A stretch of DNA of 64,000 nt from Sphingobium sp. SCG-1 (GCF_002953135.1 NZ_CP026372.1:1922001-1986000); one strand, 5' to 3'; positions 17,976 to 27,433 are shown, counted from the first letter of the stretch. A program made the numbers and translations. Notes: generated from the sequence alone by a model not told the origin.

Positions 17976-18570
17976 GCGACTTCATTTACTCAGGAACGTC
18001 GGGTTCTAAAAGCCTCCCCAGACGTTTGGAATGACGAAAGTGGTCGTTTCCAGCGAAGAAGCTTGCGGTAAAGGCGTTATCGCACGCTTGTTGCCCGGCA
18101 AGGGTGGATTGCAGACTGCCGGCTTACGAGGGAAAATGTCGCAAAGCGGTCAGCCTACCTTGCCAATAATCTCTTCCAGCTTCTGCTTTTTGAGTGGCAT
18201 TCTTCGTCCCTTTGTGGTCCAGATTATCATAGTCTTTGGGCCACTCAGCGGGGGGGCAGATCATTGGTGCCCAATTATATCGACAACTACTTCAGCAGTG
18301 ATGACGATCCTGAGGTTATGCCATTGACCAGTTAAACGGCAAAAAAATGGTCGCCTGTGGCCGAGGCTGGGCCACGTGCCTTGTCTGGTACTTTGGCGGC
18401 TTGCGGAACCGACTAACGTACGCCAACTAATTCAGTACTCGTTCGACTTCCTCTCGAAATCAGATGCGCAACGCTCCCCAGCTATGCCAAAAATTAAATA
18501 TCAATGTAGTAGCATTGATGTATTTTAACCGGCAGAGAAAATCCCAAGAAAAAGCCTTGAGGGGAAAGCC
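17976..18570. other. Decayed intergenic region with insertion-sequence debris
   Basis: No intact gene. It contains the start of an IS3-type transposase on the minus strand (18150-18200). On the plus strand a short coding-like tail (VPNYIDNYFSSDDDPEVMPL, about 18268-18333) ends in a stop and has no beginning. Both look like fragments left after insertion and deletion events. Confidence 0.4.
18150..18200 (-). mobile_element. IS3-family transposase OrfA remnant (N-terminus only)
   Basis: Minus-strand ATG 18200, preceded by AAGGGACGAAG, encodes MPLKKQKLEEIIGKVG and then stops. This matches the opening of IS407/IS3-group OrfA proteins, which begin with a basic stretch followed by K-x-E-E-I-I-x-K-L. 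The rest of the transposase is missing. Confidence 0.35.
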
Positions 18571-18879
18571 GTGGAGAAAGCGCTCATTGAAGCGATCAAA
18601 CAGCATCCTCGCTATAATGGCCTGGTGGCGCGCCGCTCTCGCTTCGGCTGGATGATGTCCGCTGTAATGTTCATCGCCTTTGTTGGCTTTACGATGTTGG
18701 TAGCGTTCGGCAAAGAATGGCTGGCCACGCCGATCGGGCATGGCGTCACCTCTGTAGGCATACCTGTCGGGCTAGGCCTGATCGCTCTCGCCGTTCTGCT
18801 GACCGCCATTTACGTCGTGCGAGCCAATACTGTGTTCGACCGCGAAATGATGGCAATCCTGAAGGATGCGCGCCAGTGA
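18571..18879 (+). CDS. DUF485 membrane protein (YjcH-like)
   Basis: The product is 102 residues from GTG 18571, with GAGGGGAAA upstream. It opens with IEAIKQHPRYNGLVARRSRF, the DUF485 hallmark, then two membrane helices (about 30-52 and 62-85). This family is encoded directly upstream of the acetate permease ActP (yjcH-actP order in enterobacteria) and is presumed to be its small partner. The stop overlaps the actP GTG by four bases. Confidence 0.88.
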   Translation: MEKALIEAIKQHPRYNGLVARRSRFGWMMSAVMFIAFVGFTMLVAFGKEWLATPIGHGVTSVGIPVGLGLIALAVLLTAIYVVRANTVFDREMMAILKDARQ

Positions 18880-20579
18880 AGGTCGCGCGCGCCGTGATCG
18901 TCGCACTCGCCCTGCTACCGCTCCCGGCCTATGCCGCGGCATTGGAAGGGGAGGCTGAGCGCCAGCCCATGAACTGGGTCGCGATCGGCATGTTCACGCT
19001 GTTCGTCGCGCTCACGCTCTCGATTACCAAAAAGGCCGCCCAGCGTACGAAGACCGCGGCGGACTTCTACACGGCGGGCGGGGGAATCTCCGGATTCCAG
19101 AACGGGCTGGCGATGGCCGGAGACTATATGTCCGCGGCGTCCTTTCTCGGCATCTCGGCGCAGATTTTCAACGATGGCTATGATGGGCTGATCTATTCGA
19201 CCGGCTTCCTTGTCGGGTGGCCGATCCTGCTGTTCCTGATGGCAGAGCGGCTGAGAAACCTTGGCAAATACACGTTTGCCGACGTCGCCTCATATCGTTT
19301 TGCCCAGCCGCCGGTGCGCAGCTTCGCAGCAGGCAGTACATTGCTCGTCGTGTCCTTCTATCTCATCGCGCAGATGGTTGGCGCGGGGCAGTTGATCAAG
19401 CTGCTGTTCGGCCTGCCCTACACCTACGCCGTCATCATCGTTGGTGCCCTGATGATGCTGTACGTCCTGTTCGGAGGCATGCGCGCAACGACCTGGGTGC
19501 AGATTATCAAGGCGGTGATGCTCCTCGCAGGGGCGACGTTCATGGCTATCATGGTCCTTGCGCAGTTTGGCTTTTCGCCCGAAGCGTTGTTCCGCCGCGC
19601 TGTCACGGTGAAGACCGATCTCGCACTTGCCGCCGGATCGTCCCCGGGCGAAGCGGCCGTAAAGGGCAGGTCGATCATGAGGCCCGGCAATTTCATCAAG
19701 GACCCCATCTCCGCCATTTCCTTCGGTTTGGCGCTGATGTTGGGCACGGCAGGCTTGCCCCATATATTGATGCGTTTCTTCACCGTCCCCAATGCGAAGG
19801 AGGCGCGCAAGTCCGTGCTCTGGGCAACGTCCTGGATCGGTTATTTCTACGTGCTGACTTTCATCATCGGTTTTGGCGCGATTGTGCTGGTCGCAACGGA
19901 ACCAGGCTATCTCGACGGTGGTGGCATGTTGCGGGGCGGTGGCAACATGGCTGCCATCCATCTCGCGCACGCAATTGGCGGCAATCTGTTCCTCGGCTTC
20001 ATATCCGCTGTCGCCTTTGCCACCATTCTTGCGGTAGTGGCAGGCTTGACACTCTCAGCCGCGTCCGCCGTCAGCCACGATGTCTATGCCACGGTTCTTC
20101 GCAAGGGGAAGGCAGACTCTGCCAGCGAGTTGAAGGTCTCACGGATTACTACACTCGCATTGGGGACTATGGCGATCTTGCTGGGCATCGCTTTTGAAAA
20201 GCAGAATGTGGCGTTTATGGTCAGCCTCGCCTTTGCGCTTGCAGCATCCGGCAATTTCCCGGTGCTGATTCTGTCCTTGCTGTGGAAGGGCTGCACCACG
20301 CGCGGCGTTGCGATCGGCGGCACAGTTGGGCTGCTGACCGCGTTCACTCTGACGATCCTGTCGCCAGCAATCTGGGTGAACGTTTTTCACATGACGAACG
20401 CGCCCTTCCCTTATGCCTCTCCTGCGATCTTTTCTGTTCCGGCAGGCTTCCTTGCCATCTGGCTGATCTCGCTACTTGATACAGGTACCCGCGCCGCCAT
20501 CGACAAGGCGGGCTATGAAGCGCAACGCATCCGGTCGGAGACAGGGGTGGGTGCGGCGACCGCGTCAGCAGATCACTGA
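18876..20579 (+). CDS. actP: Acetate/monocarboxylate-cation symporter
   Basis: A sodium-solute-symporter protein of 567 residues from GTG 18876, chosen because it overlaps the DUF485 stop (GTGA). A signal-like N-terminus (about 1-25) is followed by about 13 membrane helices. ActP landmarks include TAADFYTAGGGISGFQNGLA, AGDYMSAASFLGISAQIF, GTAGLPHILMRFFTVP and LSAASAVSHDVYA. It takes up acetate and other short acids with a cation across the inner membrane. The length is normal and the gene looks intact. Confidence 0.92.
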   Translation: MKVARAVIVALALLPLPAYAAALEGEAERQPMNWVAIGMFTLFVALTLSITKKAAQRTKTAADFYTAGGGISGFQNGLAMAGDYMSAASFLGISAQIFNDGYDGLIYSTGFLVGWPILLFLMAERLRNLGKYTFADVASYRFAQPPVRSFAAGSTLLVVSFYLIAQMVGAGQLIKLLFGLPYTYAVIIVGALMMLYVLFGGMRATTWVQIIKAVMLLAGATFMAIMVLAQFGFSPEALFRRAVTVKTDLALAAGSSPGEAAVKGRSIMRPGNFIKDPISAISFGLALMLGTAGLPHILMRFFTVPNAKEARKSVLWATSWIGYFYVLTFIIGFGAIVLVATEPGYLDGGGMLRGGGNMAAIHLAHAIGGNLFLGFISAVAFATILAVVAGLTLSAASAVSHDVYATVLRKGKADSASELKVSRITTLALGTMAILLGIAFEKQNVAFMVSLAFALAASGNFPVLILSLLWKGCTTRGVAIGGTVGLLTAFTLTILSPAIWVNVFHMTNAPFPYASPAIFSVPAGFLAIWLISLLDTGTRAAIDKAGYEAQRIRSETGVGAATASADH

Positions 20580-20971
20580 TGCGGCTTATCTTCCGGGCGG
20601 GAAGCACGCCCAGTAAGAATGACTTGGCTATTCTTTGCAGGTCCAATGTAACGGCCGTTTTCGAGTGCCTCAAATCGCGACTGAACGTCTGCAAGTGGTC
20701 GAGAGCCGACTGGCGGCTTCAAGAACCAGCCGCATTTAGTTAATAAATGCAGAGCGGCAATCAATATGTTCTACAAGACGCTAGAAGATGCCTTTACAGC
20801 GCGAATAACGAAACGGAGCTACCCAAGTAGCCAAATGTAATTTGAAGCTGTCCGGGGCTTGATTTGCCTTAAGCTAATCTCAGGGTGAAAGGTATTTTCG
20901 ACTTCAATATTCGAGCTGTCGTAGATCTAGTATACTTTTTGAATGGGCGGCTCTATACTTCTCTAGCAACC
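20580..20971. other. Intergenic region after actP
   Basis: About 390 bases without a supported gene. A weak GGGCG/CGCCC hairpin near 20600 lacks a T tract. The second half is AT rich. Confidence 0.4.
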
Positions 20972-21163
20972 TCATCTTGTGATGTTGGCGCGATCAAGGC
21001 GCTCATCAACGGCGCGTCCGATATCGTTCCATTCTTTGGCAGTAACCATGTCATGGTTACGAATGGCGGCAAGAATCTCATCAACAACAATCTGTCGGGC
21101 ATGCCTGCCGTGGATGCTAACTAGATCGATGGCGGTGTGGATTTGGTCAAGACGTTCAGGCAT
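20972..21163 (-). CDS. Possible small or truncated protein, 63 residues
   Basis: The minus-strand frame encodes amphipathic helices (MPERLDQIHTAIDLVSIHGR, RQIVVDEILAAIRNHDMV, TAKEWNDIGRAVDERL) that look like genuine protein. The same frame stays open and sensible for about 35 further codons upstream (RQRHWVFDEELGHSFVTFC) but has no start codon and runs into the HEPN fragment. ATG 21163 lacks a ribosome binding site. It may be the tail of a damaged gene. Family not recognised. Confidence 0.35.
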   Translation of the reverse strand: MPERLDQIHTAIDLVSIHGRHARQIVVDEILAAIRNHDMVTAKEWNDIGRAVDERLDRANITR

Positions 21164-21255
21164 CGCGCAGAAAGTTACGAAGCTGTGCCCTAGTTCCTCA
21201 TCGAAAACCCAATGCCGCTGCCTAAATCGAATATCTATTTGCGATAAAACGATCT

Positions 21256-21696
21256 TTAATTTTGGCGCAGGGCGCGGACCGACTGCGAAAGTGCGTCGAG
21301 GTCATCATTGCTAATCTCGTAGCTGGCCAAATAACGCGCTTCGACATAGGCGCGCTTCAGGAGTTCGAAACGGCGGCGATCAAGCCGGGCGGCGCTCGGC
21401 CACACATTGATCAGGCGAGGTTCGCTGTCTTTAGCAAGCGAGCGCAGTAATTTGATGTTGTGCGAGCGAGGGAAATAGAGGGTGCGCATGAGCAGGAAGC
21501 AGGCGTAAGACGTTTCCGTTGCTTGATGCAGGTTAAAGGCAGCCGTTCGGCCCCAACCTGCATCTTGTACTGCTCGTGACCCAGAATATTCGGCCAGTTC
21601 AGCCCATTGATCAAGCGACCTCGACTGGTCGCTTCCGGCGGGGCAGCTTCCAGCAAAGTTGTAGTCGCCCATATGATGCCCGGCCAGGGCAGTCAT
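21256..21696 (-). pseudogene. Orphan HEPN domain, remnant of a nucleotidyltransferase-HEPN gene
   Basis: The last ~95 residues (AAFNLHQATETSYACFLLMR, SHNIKLLRSLAKDSEPRL, ARLDRRRFELLKRAYVEARY) are clearly related to the C-terminal HEPN domain encoded at 9414-10325 (AAFDFHQATERFYHCLFLVR and so on). The first ~50 residues before that read as junk, and there is no GS...DxD nucleotidyltransferase domain upstream. The gene has therefore lost its N-terminal half. It could still express a free HEPN domain, but I see no convincing start. Confidence 0.55.
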
Positions 21697-21778
21697 CGGA
21701 CCGGCTGCTGATTGGTTGCGCGGATAGCCTTATAAGCTGAAGCGGCCTTCAGGGGTGGAAAGCTGCCGCCGTGTGGCT

Positions 21779-22231
21779 TCAGGGCGGAGGCGGCATGATC
21801 AACCCGACAGACTTGAAGGTGCTGGGACGGGGGCTGCGTAGATAACTATCAATGATACCGTCATACGATGGCATTCCTCTTCCATAGCTAACCACAGGTT
21901 GAACAAGCGTCCACCCATTCTCGTCGCGATATAATAGAACTCGTACCCTCTGCCCGTCGTCTGGCAAGTAGACGCCGCAGCCATCGCCAGAAACTCTATA
22001 TGTTTTTTGATGCTGACCCTTCCAAATCTTTAGCGCTCTCAAAAAAGGGTTACCGCGAGAATCACGAAATACAATGGCATCCACGATGGCGTCGCTGCGG
22101 TCGAATTGTATTCTCGTGAGCCGGAATACCTCATGCTTGGACAGCAATTTCCCGGAGGACGGCGCGCACGCCGTTGCGGTGTCTGATAGACCTATTATCA
22201 GCACAGCAGCCCAGATCGACCGTGACATCAT
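21779..22231 (-). CDS. Secreted hypothetical protein, 150 residues
   Basis: The N-terminus MMSRSIWAAVLIIGLSDTAT plus AC is a signal peptide; the cysteine right after it could also be a lipobox-like site. The mature part has no recognised domain and ends in a Pro-rich tail (SVGLIMPPPP). Codon use and the clean signal sequence argue that it is real. Function unknown. Confidence 0.55.
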   Translation of the reverse strand: MMSRSIWAAVLIIGLSDTATACAPSSGKLLSKHEVFRLTRIQFDRSDAIVDAIVFRDSRGNPFLRALKIWKGQHQKTYRVSGDGCGVYLPDDGQRVRVLLYRDENGWTLVQPVVSYGRGMPSYDGIIDSYLRSPRPSTFKSVGLIMPPPP

Positions 22232-22466
22232 TTCTATACCGTATCGGAATTATGGGAGTGTCGCCATCGGCCGCCTGCTGTGCTGCAGCTCAATATCATC
22301 ACAATTTTTCTTCCGTAAGCGGCCATGCCGGGTGGTTTGTGGAAGGTTAGTTTTGAGAAATTCGGTTGCTAAAGCCGACACTATTCCTCGGCGTTCAAAC
22401 TGCCCAATGAAATTCCAGTTCGCTGCCACCGCCGTGGAGCGTCATGAATACTCTCCGTGGCTGCAA

Positions 22467-22781
22467 TTAGATTAATCGATATGTTTCGAAGGCGATGATG
22501 CCCCACTTCCACCTGACGCTGTGGCTACCCTCAGCATAGGGATCACCCGTGCCATCATCGATACTTCCAGAAAGTCCGTTCAAGAGTAGCGTATGGGAGG
22601 CACGAGAAATTGTCAGCCTTATGGACGGGTCTTTAGTTCCAGCTCCGACGCATATGTCGCCGTCACAACCTCCATGACCGCTTACCTCACAATTCATCTT
22701 TAACGGAAGGTCGGCAGCATGAGCCGATTCCAGCCCCAACACAGCATATGCCATGCCGCAGATAAGACGAGCATTATGCAT
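22467..22781 (-). CDS. Secreted hypothetical protein, 104 residues
   Basis: The frame opens at 22814, but ATG 22781 begins a clear signal peptide (MHNARLICGMAYAVLGLESA, cleaved after HA). The mature domain has cysteines in MNCEVSGHGGCDGDICVGAG and a beta-rich pattern. Periplasmic location is inferred. No family recognised. Confidence 0.55.
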   Translation of the reverse strand: MHNARLICGMAYAVLGLESAHAADLPLKMNCEVSGHGGCDGDICVGAGTKDPSIRLTISRASHTLLLNGLSGSIDDGTGDPYAEGSHSVRWKWGIIAFETYRLI

Positions 22782-22974
22782 GATGCCTCCAAAACGATTA
22801 CGGTTGCCGCCCACTTATAAGCTACTTCACACCGCGCCTGAATGGCTGATTGTGGTCGCGTGCTGCCGGTCCACTTTGGTCCAAAGCCGGTCTGGTTTGG
22901 CACGGCGATGCAGGGTGGATTTCGGACCTCCGCTATTGGATTGCAAACCGCTATATCAGTCACCCGATATTCTT

Positions 22975-23211
22975 ATGGAGGCAAGCGCGAAGATAATAAC
23001 TGCAGCAGCAGTGATGCTCTCAGCATTATTCGCGATTCCGGCAAACGGCAGCGACACTGTGGGTCCGGGTCGGTTCTGCGGCTATTCGCCGATTATCGAC
23101 CCGCACATCAGCGGCGGGCGTCGCATTGGCGATGCATGTCGCCACCGGAACCTTCGCGGTGGCGCAAGCAAAAAGCCACATCACAACTGCGATCGACGTG
23201 ACCAAACGTAG
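22975..23211 (+). CDS. Secreted protein, C-terminus probably degenerate
   Basis: ATG 22975 starts a signal peptide (MEASAKIITAAAVMLSALFA, then IPANG) and VGPGRFCGYSPIIDPHISGG. In related small secreted proteins I would expect a beta-rich domain of about 100 residues after GYSPIID. Here the frame turns into Arg/His-rich text and stops after 78 residues, suggesting a frameshift or truncation. Function unknown. Confidence 0.4.
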   Translation: MEASAKIITAAAVMLSALFAIPANGSDTVGPGRFCGYSPIIDPHISGGRRIGDACRHRNLRGGASKKPHHNCDRRDQT

Positions 23212-23223
23212 TGTAGTTGCTGC

Positions 23224-24102
23224 TTAGTGTGAACCCGTATTCTTGTTCTCGCGGCGTCGACCGATCATTATGCCCCTTTCTAGGCGGACGCACAGCGCCG
23301 CATAGTAATCGGACAAGAATCCATCGTCATCGCCGTCATCGGCGATTCCCGCTTTGTACCGGATCGTCGCCGCGACGGTCGCGATTGCGTCCTCACGGCC
23401 TTTCCGAAGAACCTCTTCGAGAGTTTGAAGCTCGTAGATGCCGTAAAGGTTGAGCGCAGCTTCGCTGAAAATTCTGCTTGGCTGGTCACGCTCGCTCACG
23501 GTCAGGTCAGTCCCCAGCTTGCTACGCGCATCGTTCACCACCCATGTCCCCGCCAGCAAATCGCCAACGCGGAGCCGGTCCCGATTGAAGAGCGGAAAGA
23601 ACAAGAAAATGCCGCTCCACGACAAAGCGAACAGCGTCAGGAACCCGTCCGCCGCGCTTTGCGACGCCTGCATGCCAAGGAACGATAGCGGCAGGAACAC
23701 CTCGATCTCTCGTAAGGCGTTGCGGGCAATCACCGCCCCGCCTGTTAGCCGCGCGCCATCCCGCGCGACGACACGCAAGCCGAGCAGGCGTTTCCCAGGC
23801 GTCGCACCACGTCCGCTCATTTCGAACAGAATGAACCAGCCGTTGCGCAGGAAGAAGAAGCCGACCAGCCAGAGGATCGAGAAGATTTCGGCACGGGCAC
23901 CTGCATAGCCCATCAAAGCCACGAAGATGGTGACGGCGATCAGCGTCAGCAGCAGGATCAACGCATCCAGCAGGAATGCCGTGGCGCGCGCGCCAGCGCT
24001 CCCAAGTTCGAGCCGCAGGTCCACGCCTTCGGGGGTTAGGAAGTTGCGGTGCAGGGAAGCTACGCTGGTGCTTCGCCTGCGGAAAGGCCATCGCATCACC
24101 AT
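23224..24102 (-). CDS. RDD-family membrane protein
   Basis: ATG 24102 is chosen because it sits on the stop of the upstream SpoIIM-like gene (TAATG overlap); the frame is open further but would run deep into that gene. The protein is 292 residues. RDD landmarks include RATAFLLDALILLLTLIAVT, ATPGKRLLGLRVVARDG and RDRLRVGDLLAGTWVV, with about five membrane helices. A soluble C-terminal tail (about 220-292) ends in basic residues. It is the last gene of the MoxR/DUF58 cluster. Role unknown; RDD proteins are often proposed transporters. Confidence 0.82.
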   Translation of the reverse strand: MVMRWPFRRRSTSVASLHRNFLTPEGVDLRLELGSAGARATAFLLDALILLLTLIAVTIFVALMGYAGARAEIFSILWLVGFFFLRNGWFILFEMSGRGATPGKRLLGLRVVARDGARLTGGAVIARNALREIEVFLPLSFLGMQASQSAADGFLTLFALSWSGIFLFFPLFNRDRLRVGDLLAGTWVVNDARSKLGTDLTVSERDQPSRIFSEAALNLYGIYELQTLEEVLRKGREDAIATVAATIRYKAGIADDGDDDGFLSDYYAALCVRLERGIMIGRRRENKNTGSH

Positions 24103-25121
24103 TATGCGCGACGCCGCGGCAAGTAGAAGTAGCCCAGCCAGCCCGCAAGTGCCGCTATGCCAATGCCATACCGCATGGCATCCGATTGGATCGTCTGGCG
24201 TCCGATTCCTTCGAGCAGGCCCGCAACCAAAAGCATGCAAACGACGCCTGCAACGGCAATTGCGGCGCTTCGGCCGGCGTCCACCGCCGCCTCTGTCCGC
24301 GCCGCGCGTCCGGGGAATGCAACCGCCATGCCGATGCGAATACCCGCTGCACCCGATAGCATGATCGCAAACAGTTCGGTGGACCCGTGGATCGCGAGCC
24401 AGCCTGCAAAGCCGAAGCCCAAACCCTTTTGCGCAAACACGGCGAGCATCGCCCCCAGCATCAAGCCATTATACACCAGCAGCAGCACCGTAGGCACCGC
24501 AAACGCGAAACCCAAAGCGAAGGCAAAGATCGCGATCTGGCTATTGTGCGTGAACAGATACACCGCGAACGTCGCCAGCATCCCGCTTTCCTGCTTGCCA
24601 TAAATTGTAGCCCGCAGCGTCTCGACGCTGGCCGAAGGATCGCGGCCGCCCGCTATCGCGTTGGGAATGATGCTGTAGAACCAGGAGGAGTCACTGGCGA
24701 CGAGCCAATAGCCCGCCACTGCTCCAGCCACGGTCAGCAGGAAGCACGCCACTGTCTCCCGCCAGAGAGCCTGCACCGCTATTGGCCAGCCACGAGCAAA
24801 AAACTGTCTGATCTGCCGAACCGCAGATGTCGGTACGCCGTAAATCTGGAAGTAGGCACGCGTACACAACTGCTCGAGATAAGTGACGAGCGCCCGGTCC
24901 AGCGAGGTTTCCCGCGCAACGGAAAGGGACGACAACGCAGACCGGTACAATAACGGTAGCGCCAAGATATCCTCGTCGGTCAATGACCGGACAGATCGCT
25001 TCTCCATCCGTGTCAGCAGAAGGTCTAGTCCCTCCCAGTCCGATTGGTGCGCCGCGCGAAAGCGGCTTGCGTTCACAAGCGGGCCGCTGTCGGTCTGGGT
25101 CACCTCCACGATCGCAGTCAC
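24102..25121 (-). CDS. SpoIIM-like (stage II sporulation protein M family) membrane protein
   Basis: The product is 339 residues. A soluble helical N-terminus (about 1-110, with DWEGLDLLLTRMEKRSVRSL) precedes about six membrane helices. The SpoIIM-type core NSQIAIFAFALGFAFAVPTV and IHGSTELFAIMLSGAAGIRI is intact. In non-sporulating bacteria these proteins occur in MoxR-DUF58 operons and have no established function. The start overlaps the DUF58 stop by four bases. Confidence 0.82.
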   Translation of the reverse strand: MTAIVEVTQTDSGPLVNASRFRAAHQSDWEGLDLLLTRMEKRSVRSLTDEDILALPLLYRSALSSLSVARETSLDRALVTYLEQLCTRAYFQIYGVPTSAVRQIRQFFARGWPIAVQALWRETVACFLLTVAGAVAGYWLVASDSSWFYSIIPNAIAGGRDPSASVETLRATIYGKQESGMLATFAVYLFTHNSQIAIFAFALGFAFAVPTVLLLVYNGLMLGAMLAVFAQKGLGFGFAGWLAIHGSTELFAIMLSGAAGIRIGMAVAFPGRAARTEAAVDAGRSAAIAVAGVVCMLLVAGLLEGIGRQTIQSDAMRYGIGIAALAGWLGYFYLPRRRA

Positions 25122-26449
25122 AGGAGGTTCCTTCGCTTCAAATCGACATAGCCCTGCACGAGCCGGTCGGCGACGCGATCATGCTCGCTTTCGATCACAT
25201 GCGCGCCGAGGTGACGCAGGCGCGTTAGCACCATCAATCGGTCGCGCAGCAGCGCTGCTGCTGTCACAGAGCGTGTGACATCATCGGATGTCTGCGGTGC
25301 GGCGCCCAGGATCGCTTCCAGTTCCTCGTCGCGCAGGACGACCACCAGCAACAGGTGTTTTTCCACCAGCCGAGCGGCGGCCCGCGCCATGAATTCGGCG
25401 GACGTGAGGTCGGTAAATTCGGTGAACAGCACGATCATTGATCGGCGCGTCAACCGAGCGGCAAGACTGCTCAGCGCGAAGCTGTAATTGGTCTCTTCGC
25501 TGCTATAGTCGATCCGCGCGGCCAGACGCTGCAGCTCGCTGAATGCGCCTGCGCTGGAGACAAGGCCGCTGGCAATGCGCGGCCGGGAATCAAAGGCGTG
25601 TAGCGACACGCGGTCGCAGAGTTTCAGGGCGACCCAAGCCGTCAGCAGCATGGCTGAAACCACGCGATCGAGCCGAGTCAGTCCCGCAATCGGTTCCGAC
25701 ATCTGCCGCCCGCAATCCACAGCGAAAACGATCTGATTATTGCGCTCAGTTCGATATTCCTTGGCGTGCAATTTAACGTGGCGCGCCGACTGCTTCCAGT
25801 CAATAGCGCGCCGGTCCATGCCAGATCGAAACTCAACTAGAGCATCAAAGTCCGTGCCGTCACCGCGAGCGACTTGCGTCATCAATCCCTGAAGGGCGTT
25901 CCGCTGAAATATCTGCGCACCGCGCTCATGCACCGGACGGACATCGGGCAGAATGGCGATGGCGGTGTCCAGCGATAGCTCGCGCTGCTTCCACGCCAGT
26001 CCCAGCGACCCACGCCACCGTAACCAGAGATGATCGACTCGTGCCGTACCGCGTCGCACAGCCTTCAACGGGACGATGGCTGCGCCTTTACCCTGCACAA
26101 GCTCCAGCCAGAGCAGATCGTCTTCCCCTTGCTCGATCAATGCGCCCGTCTGGAGCGCGAACTGCAAGCGTGCGGGAGCCGCCCCTGCTAATGCGACAAT
26201 TAGCACGGCATCGACGGTTGCGCCGACGCTGGTATGGCGAGGGGCTTCCACATGCGCCGCGACTTGTCCCGGCTTTGCGCCGCGCATTCCGTCCACCAAG
26301 GTCAGCACCAACACGGCAACTGGCCATGCAAGCGCCGCATACCACCTGCCGGGGACGAGCATCGCAACCAGCAGCGTCACTGGCACACCGGCGGCGGCGG
26401 TCAGTATCGCGGTTCGAGTGGGATAGATCACCGCCCGATGCTCAGCCAA
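25118..26449 (-). CDS. DUF58 domain protein
   Basis: The product is 443 residues: two N-terminal membrane helices (about 10-55), then a cytosolic part. DUF58 signature: VEFRSGMDRRAIDWKQSARH followed by VKLHAKEYRTERNNQIVFAVD, leading into a von Willebrand A-like fold (DCGRQMSEP, FTEFTDLTSAEF). It is the usual partner of MoxR ATPases and is encoded six bases from it. It is probably part of a membrane-associated chaperone-like complex; the substrate is unknown. Confidence 0.87.
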   Translation of the reverse strand: MAEHRAVIYPTRTAILTAAAGVPVTLLVAMLVPGRWYAALAWPVAVLVLTLVDGMRGAKPGQVAAHVEAPRHTSVGATVDAVLIVALAGAAPARLQFALQTGALIEQGEDDLLWLELVQGKGAAIVPLKAVRRGTARVDHLWLRWRGSLGLAWKQRELSLDTAIAILPDVRPVHERGAQIFQRNALQGLMTQVARGDGTDFDALVEFRSGMDRRAIDWKQSARHVKLHAKEYRTERNNQIVFAVDCGRQMSEPIAGLTRLDRVVSAMLLTAWVALKLCDRVSLHAFDSRPRIASGLVSSAGAFSELQRLAARIDYSSEETNYSFALSSLAARLTRRSMIVLFTEFTDLTSAEFMARAAARLVEKHLLLVVVLRDEELEAILGAAPQTSDDVTRSVTAAALLRDRLMVLTRLRHLGAHVIESEHDRVADRLVQGYVDLKRRNLL

Positions 26450-26455
26450 GTCGGC

Positions 26456-27433
26456 TCATCGTGGAGCCTCTATGGTTTCGATGATGGCCGTGACCACATC
26501 TTCGATCATGCGGCCGTCGATCTCTGCGGCGGGCGACAGGATTAGGCGATGGCGGAGCAATGCCGGGGCCAGCGCCTTCACATCATCGGGAATCACGAAA
26601 TCGCGCCCGTCGAGCGCGGCACGCGCACGGGCGGCACCCGCCAGCATTGCGCCTGCGCGTGGCGAAGCGCCGCTTTGCAGATCGGCCACGACGCGCGTCG
26701 CGCGGATGAGCGCGGTGATGTAGTCGATCACCTCGTCGACCAGCGTCACGTTAGCAACCGCCGCCACGGCCTGCCCGATCCGCGTTGCATCGGCAACGGC
26801 CGTCACGCCCCAGCTTGCGGGGTCCATGGTGCGCCTATGTGAGCCGTGCGTCGCGATGATCCGGCGTTCTTCGGCAGCGTCGGGATATCCTACGGTCTGC
26901 TTGAAAAGGAATCGGTCGAGTTGCGCTTCGGGCAGTGGATAGACGCCCTGTTGCTCGATAGGATTCTGCGTTGCGACAACCATGAAACGATCGCCGAGGG
27001 ACAGGCTTTCACCGTCGATAGTGACGGTGCGCTCCTGCATCGCCTCCAGCAAAGCCGCCTGCGTCTTGGGCGGTGTGCGGTTGATCTCGTCCGCCAGCAA
27101 CAGCTCCGTAAAGATCGGGCCGCGGGTCAAAGTGAAGTTGCTCGTCTGGAAATTGAACAGATTGGCCCCGATGATATCTCCGGGCATCAGGTCAGGCGTG
27201 AACTGGATACGACCGAAATCGAGACCCACGGCGCGCGCGAAACTCTGCGCGAGCAAAGTCTTGGCAGTACCTGGTGGACCTTCCAGCAGGATGTGCCCGC
27301 CGCAGAACAGGGCGACGAGCATTAACTCTACGGTTGGTTCCTGCCCGACAACCGCGCGGCCCACTTCCTGCCTGATGCCGGACGCGAGCGCCCGGACGTC
27401 TTCTACGATCACCTGATTTTCTCCTTTTGCCAC
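26456..27433 (-). CDS. MoxR-family AAA+ ATPase
   Basis: The product is 325 residues, full length. Walker A GPPGTAKT at 52-59, Walker B LLLADE at 111-116, and sensor-type VVATQNPIEQQGVYPLPEAQ with DRFLFK after it. The C-terminal lid ends DVVTAIIETI. MoxR ATPases act as chaperones in assembling or metallating enzyme complexes (known for a few members). The start overlaps the DUF4350-gene stop, consistent with one operon running DUF4129, DUF4350, MoxR, DUF58, SpoIIM, RDD. Confidence 0.92.
   Translation of the reverse strand: MAKGENQVIVEDVRALASGIRQEVGRAVVGQEPTVELMLVALFCGGHILLEGPPGTAKTLLAQSFARAVGLDFGRIQFTPDLMPGDIIGANLFNFQTSNFTLTRGPIFTELLLADEINRTPPKTQAALLEAMQERTVTIDGESLSLGDRFMVVATQNPIEQQGVYPLPEAQLDRFLFKQTVGYPDAAEERRIIATHGSHRRTMDPASWGVTAVADATRIGQAVAAVANVTLVDEVIDYITALIRATRVVADLQSGASPRAGAMLAGAARARAALDGRDFVIPDDVKALAPALLRHRLILSPAAEIDGRMIEDVVTAIIETIEAPR

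Noticed and set aside
18031..18327. 98-codon plus-strand open frame
   Set aside because: Reads as unrelated pieces, covers an IS remnant on the other strand, and has no ribosome binding site.
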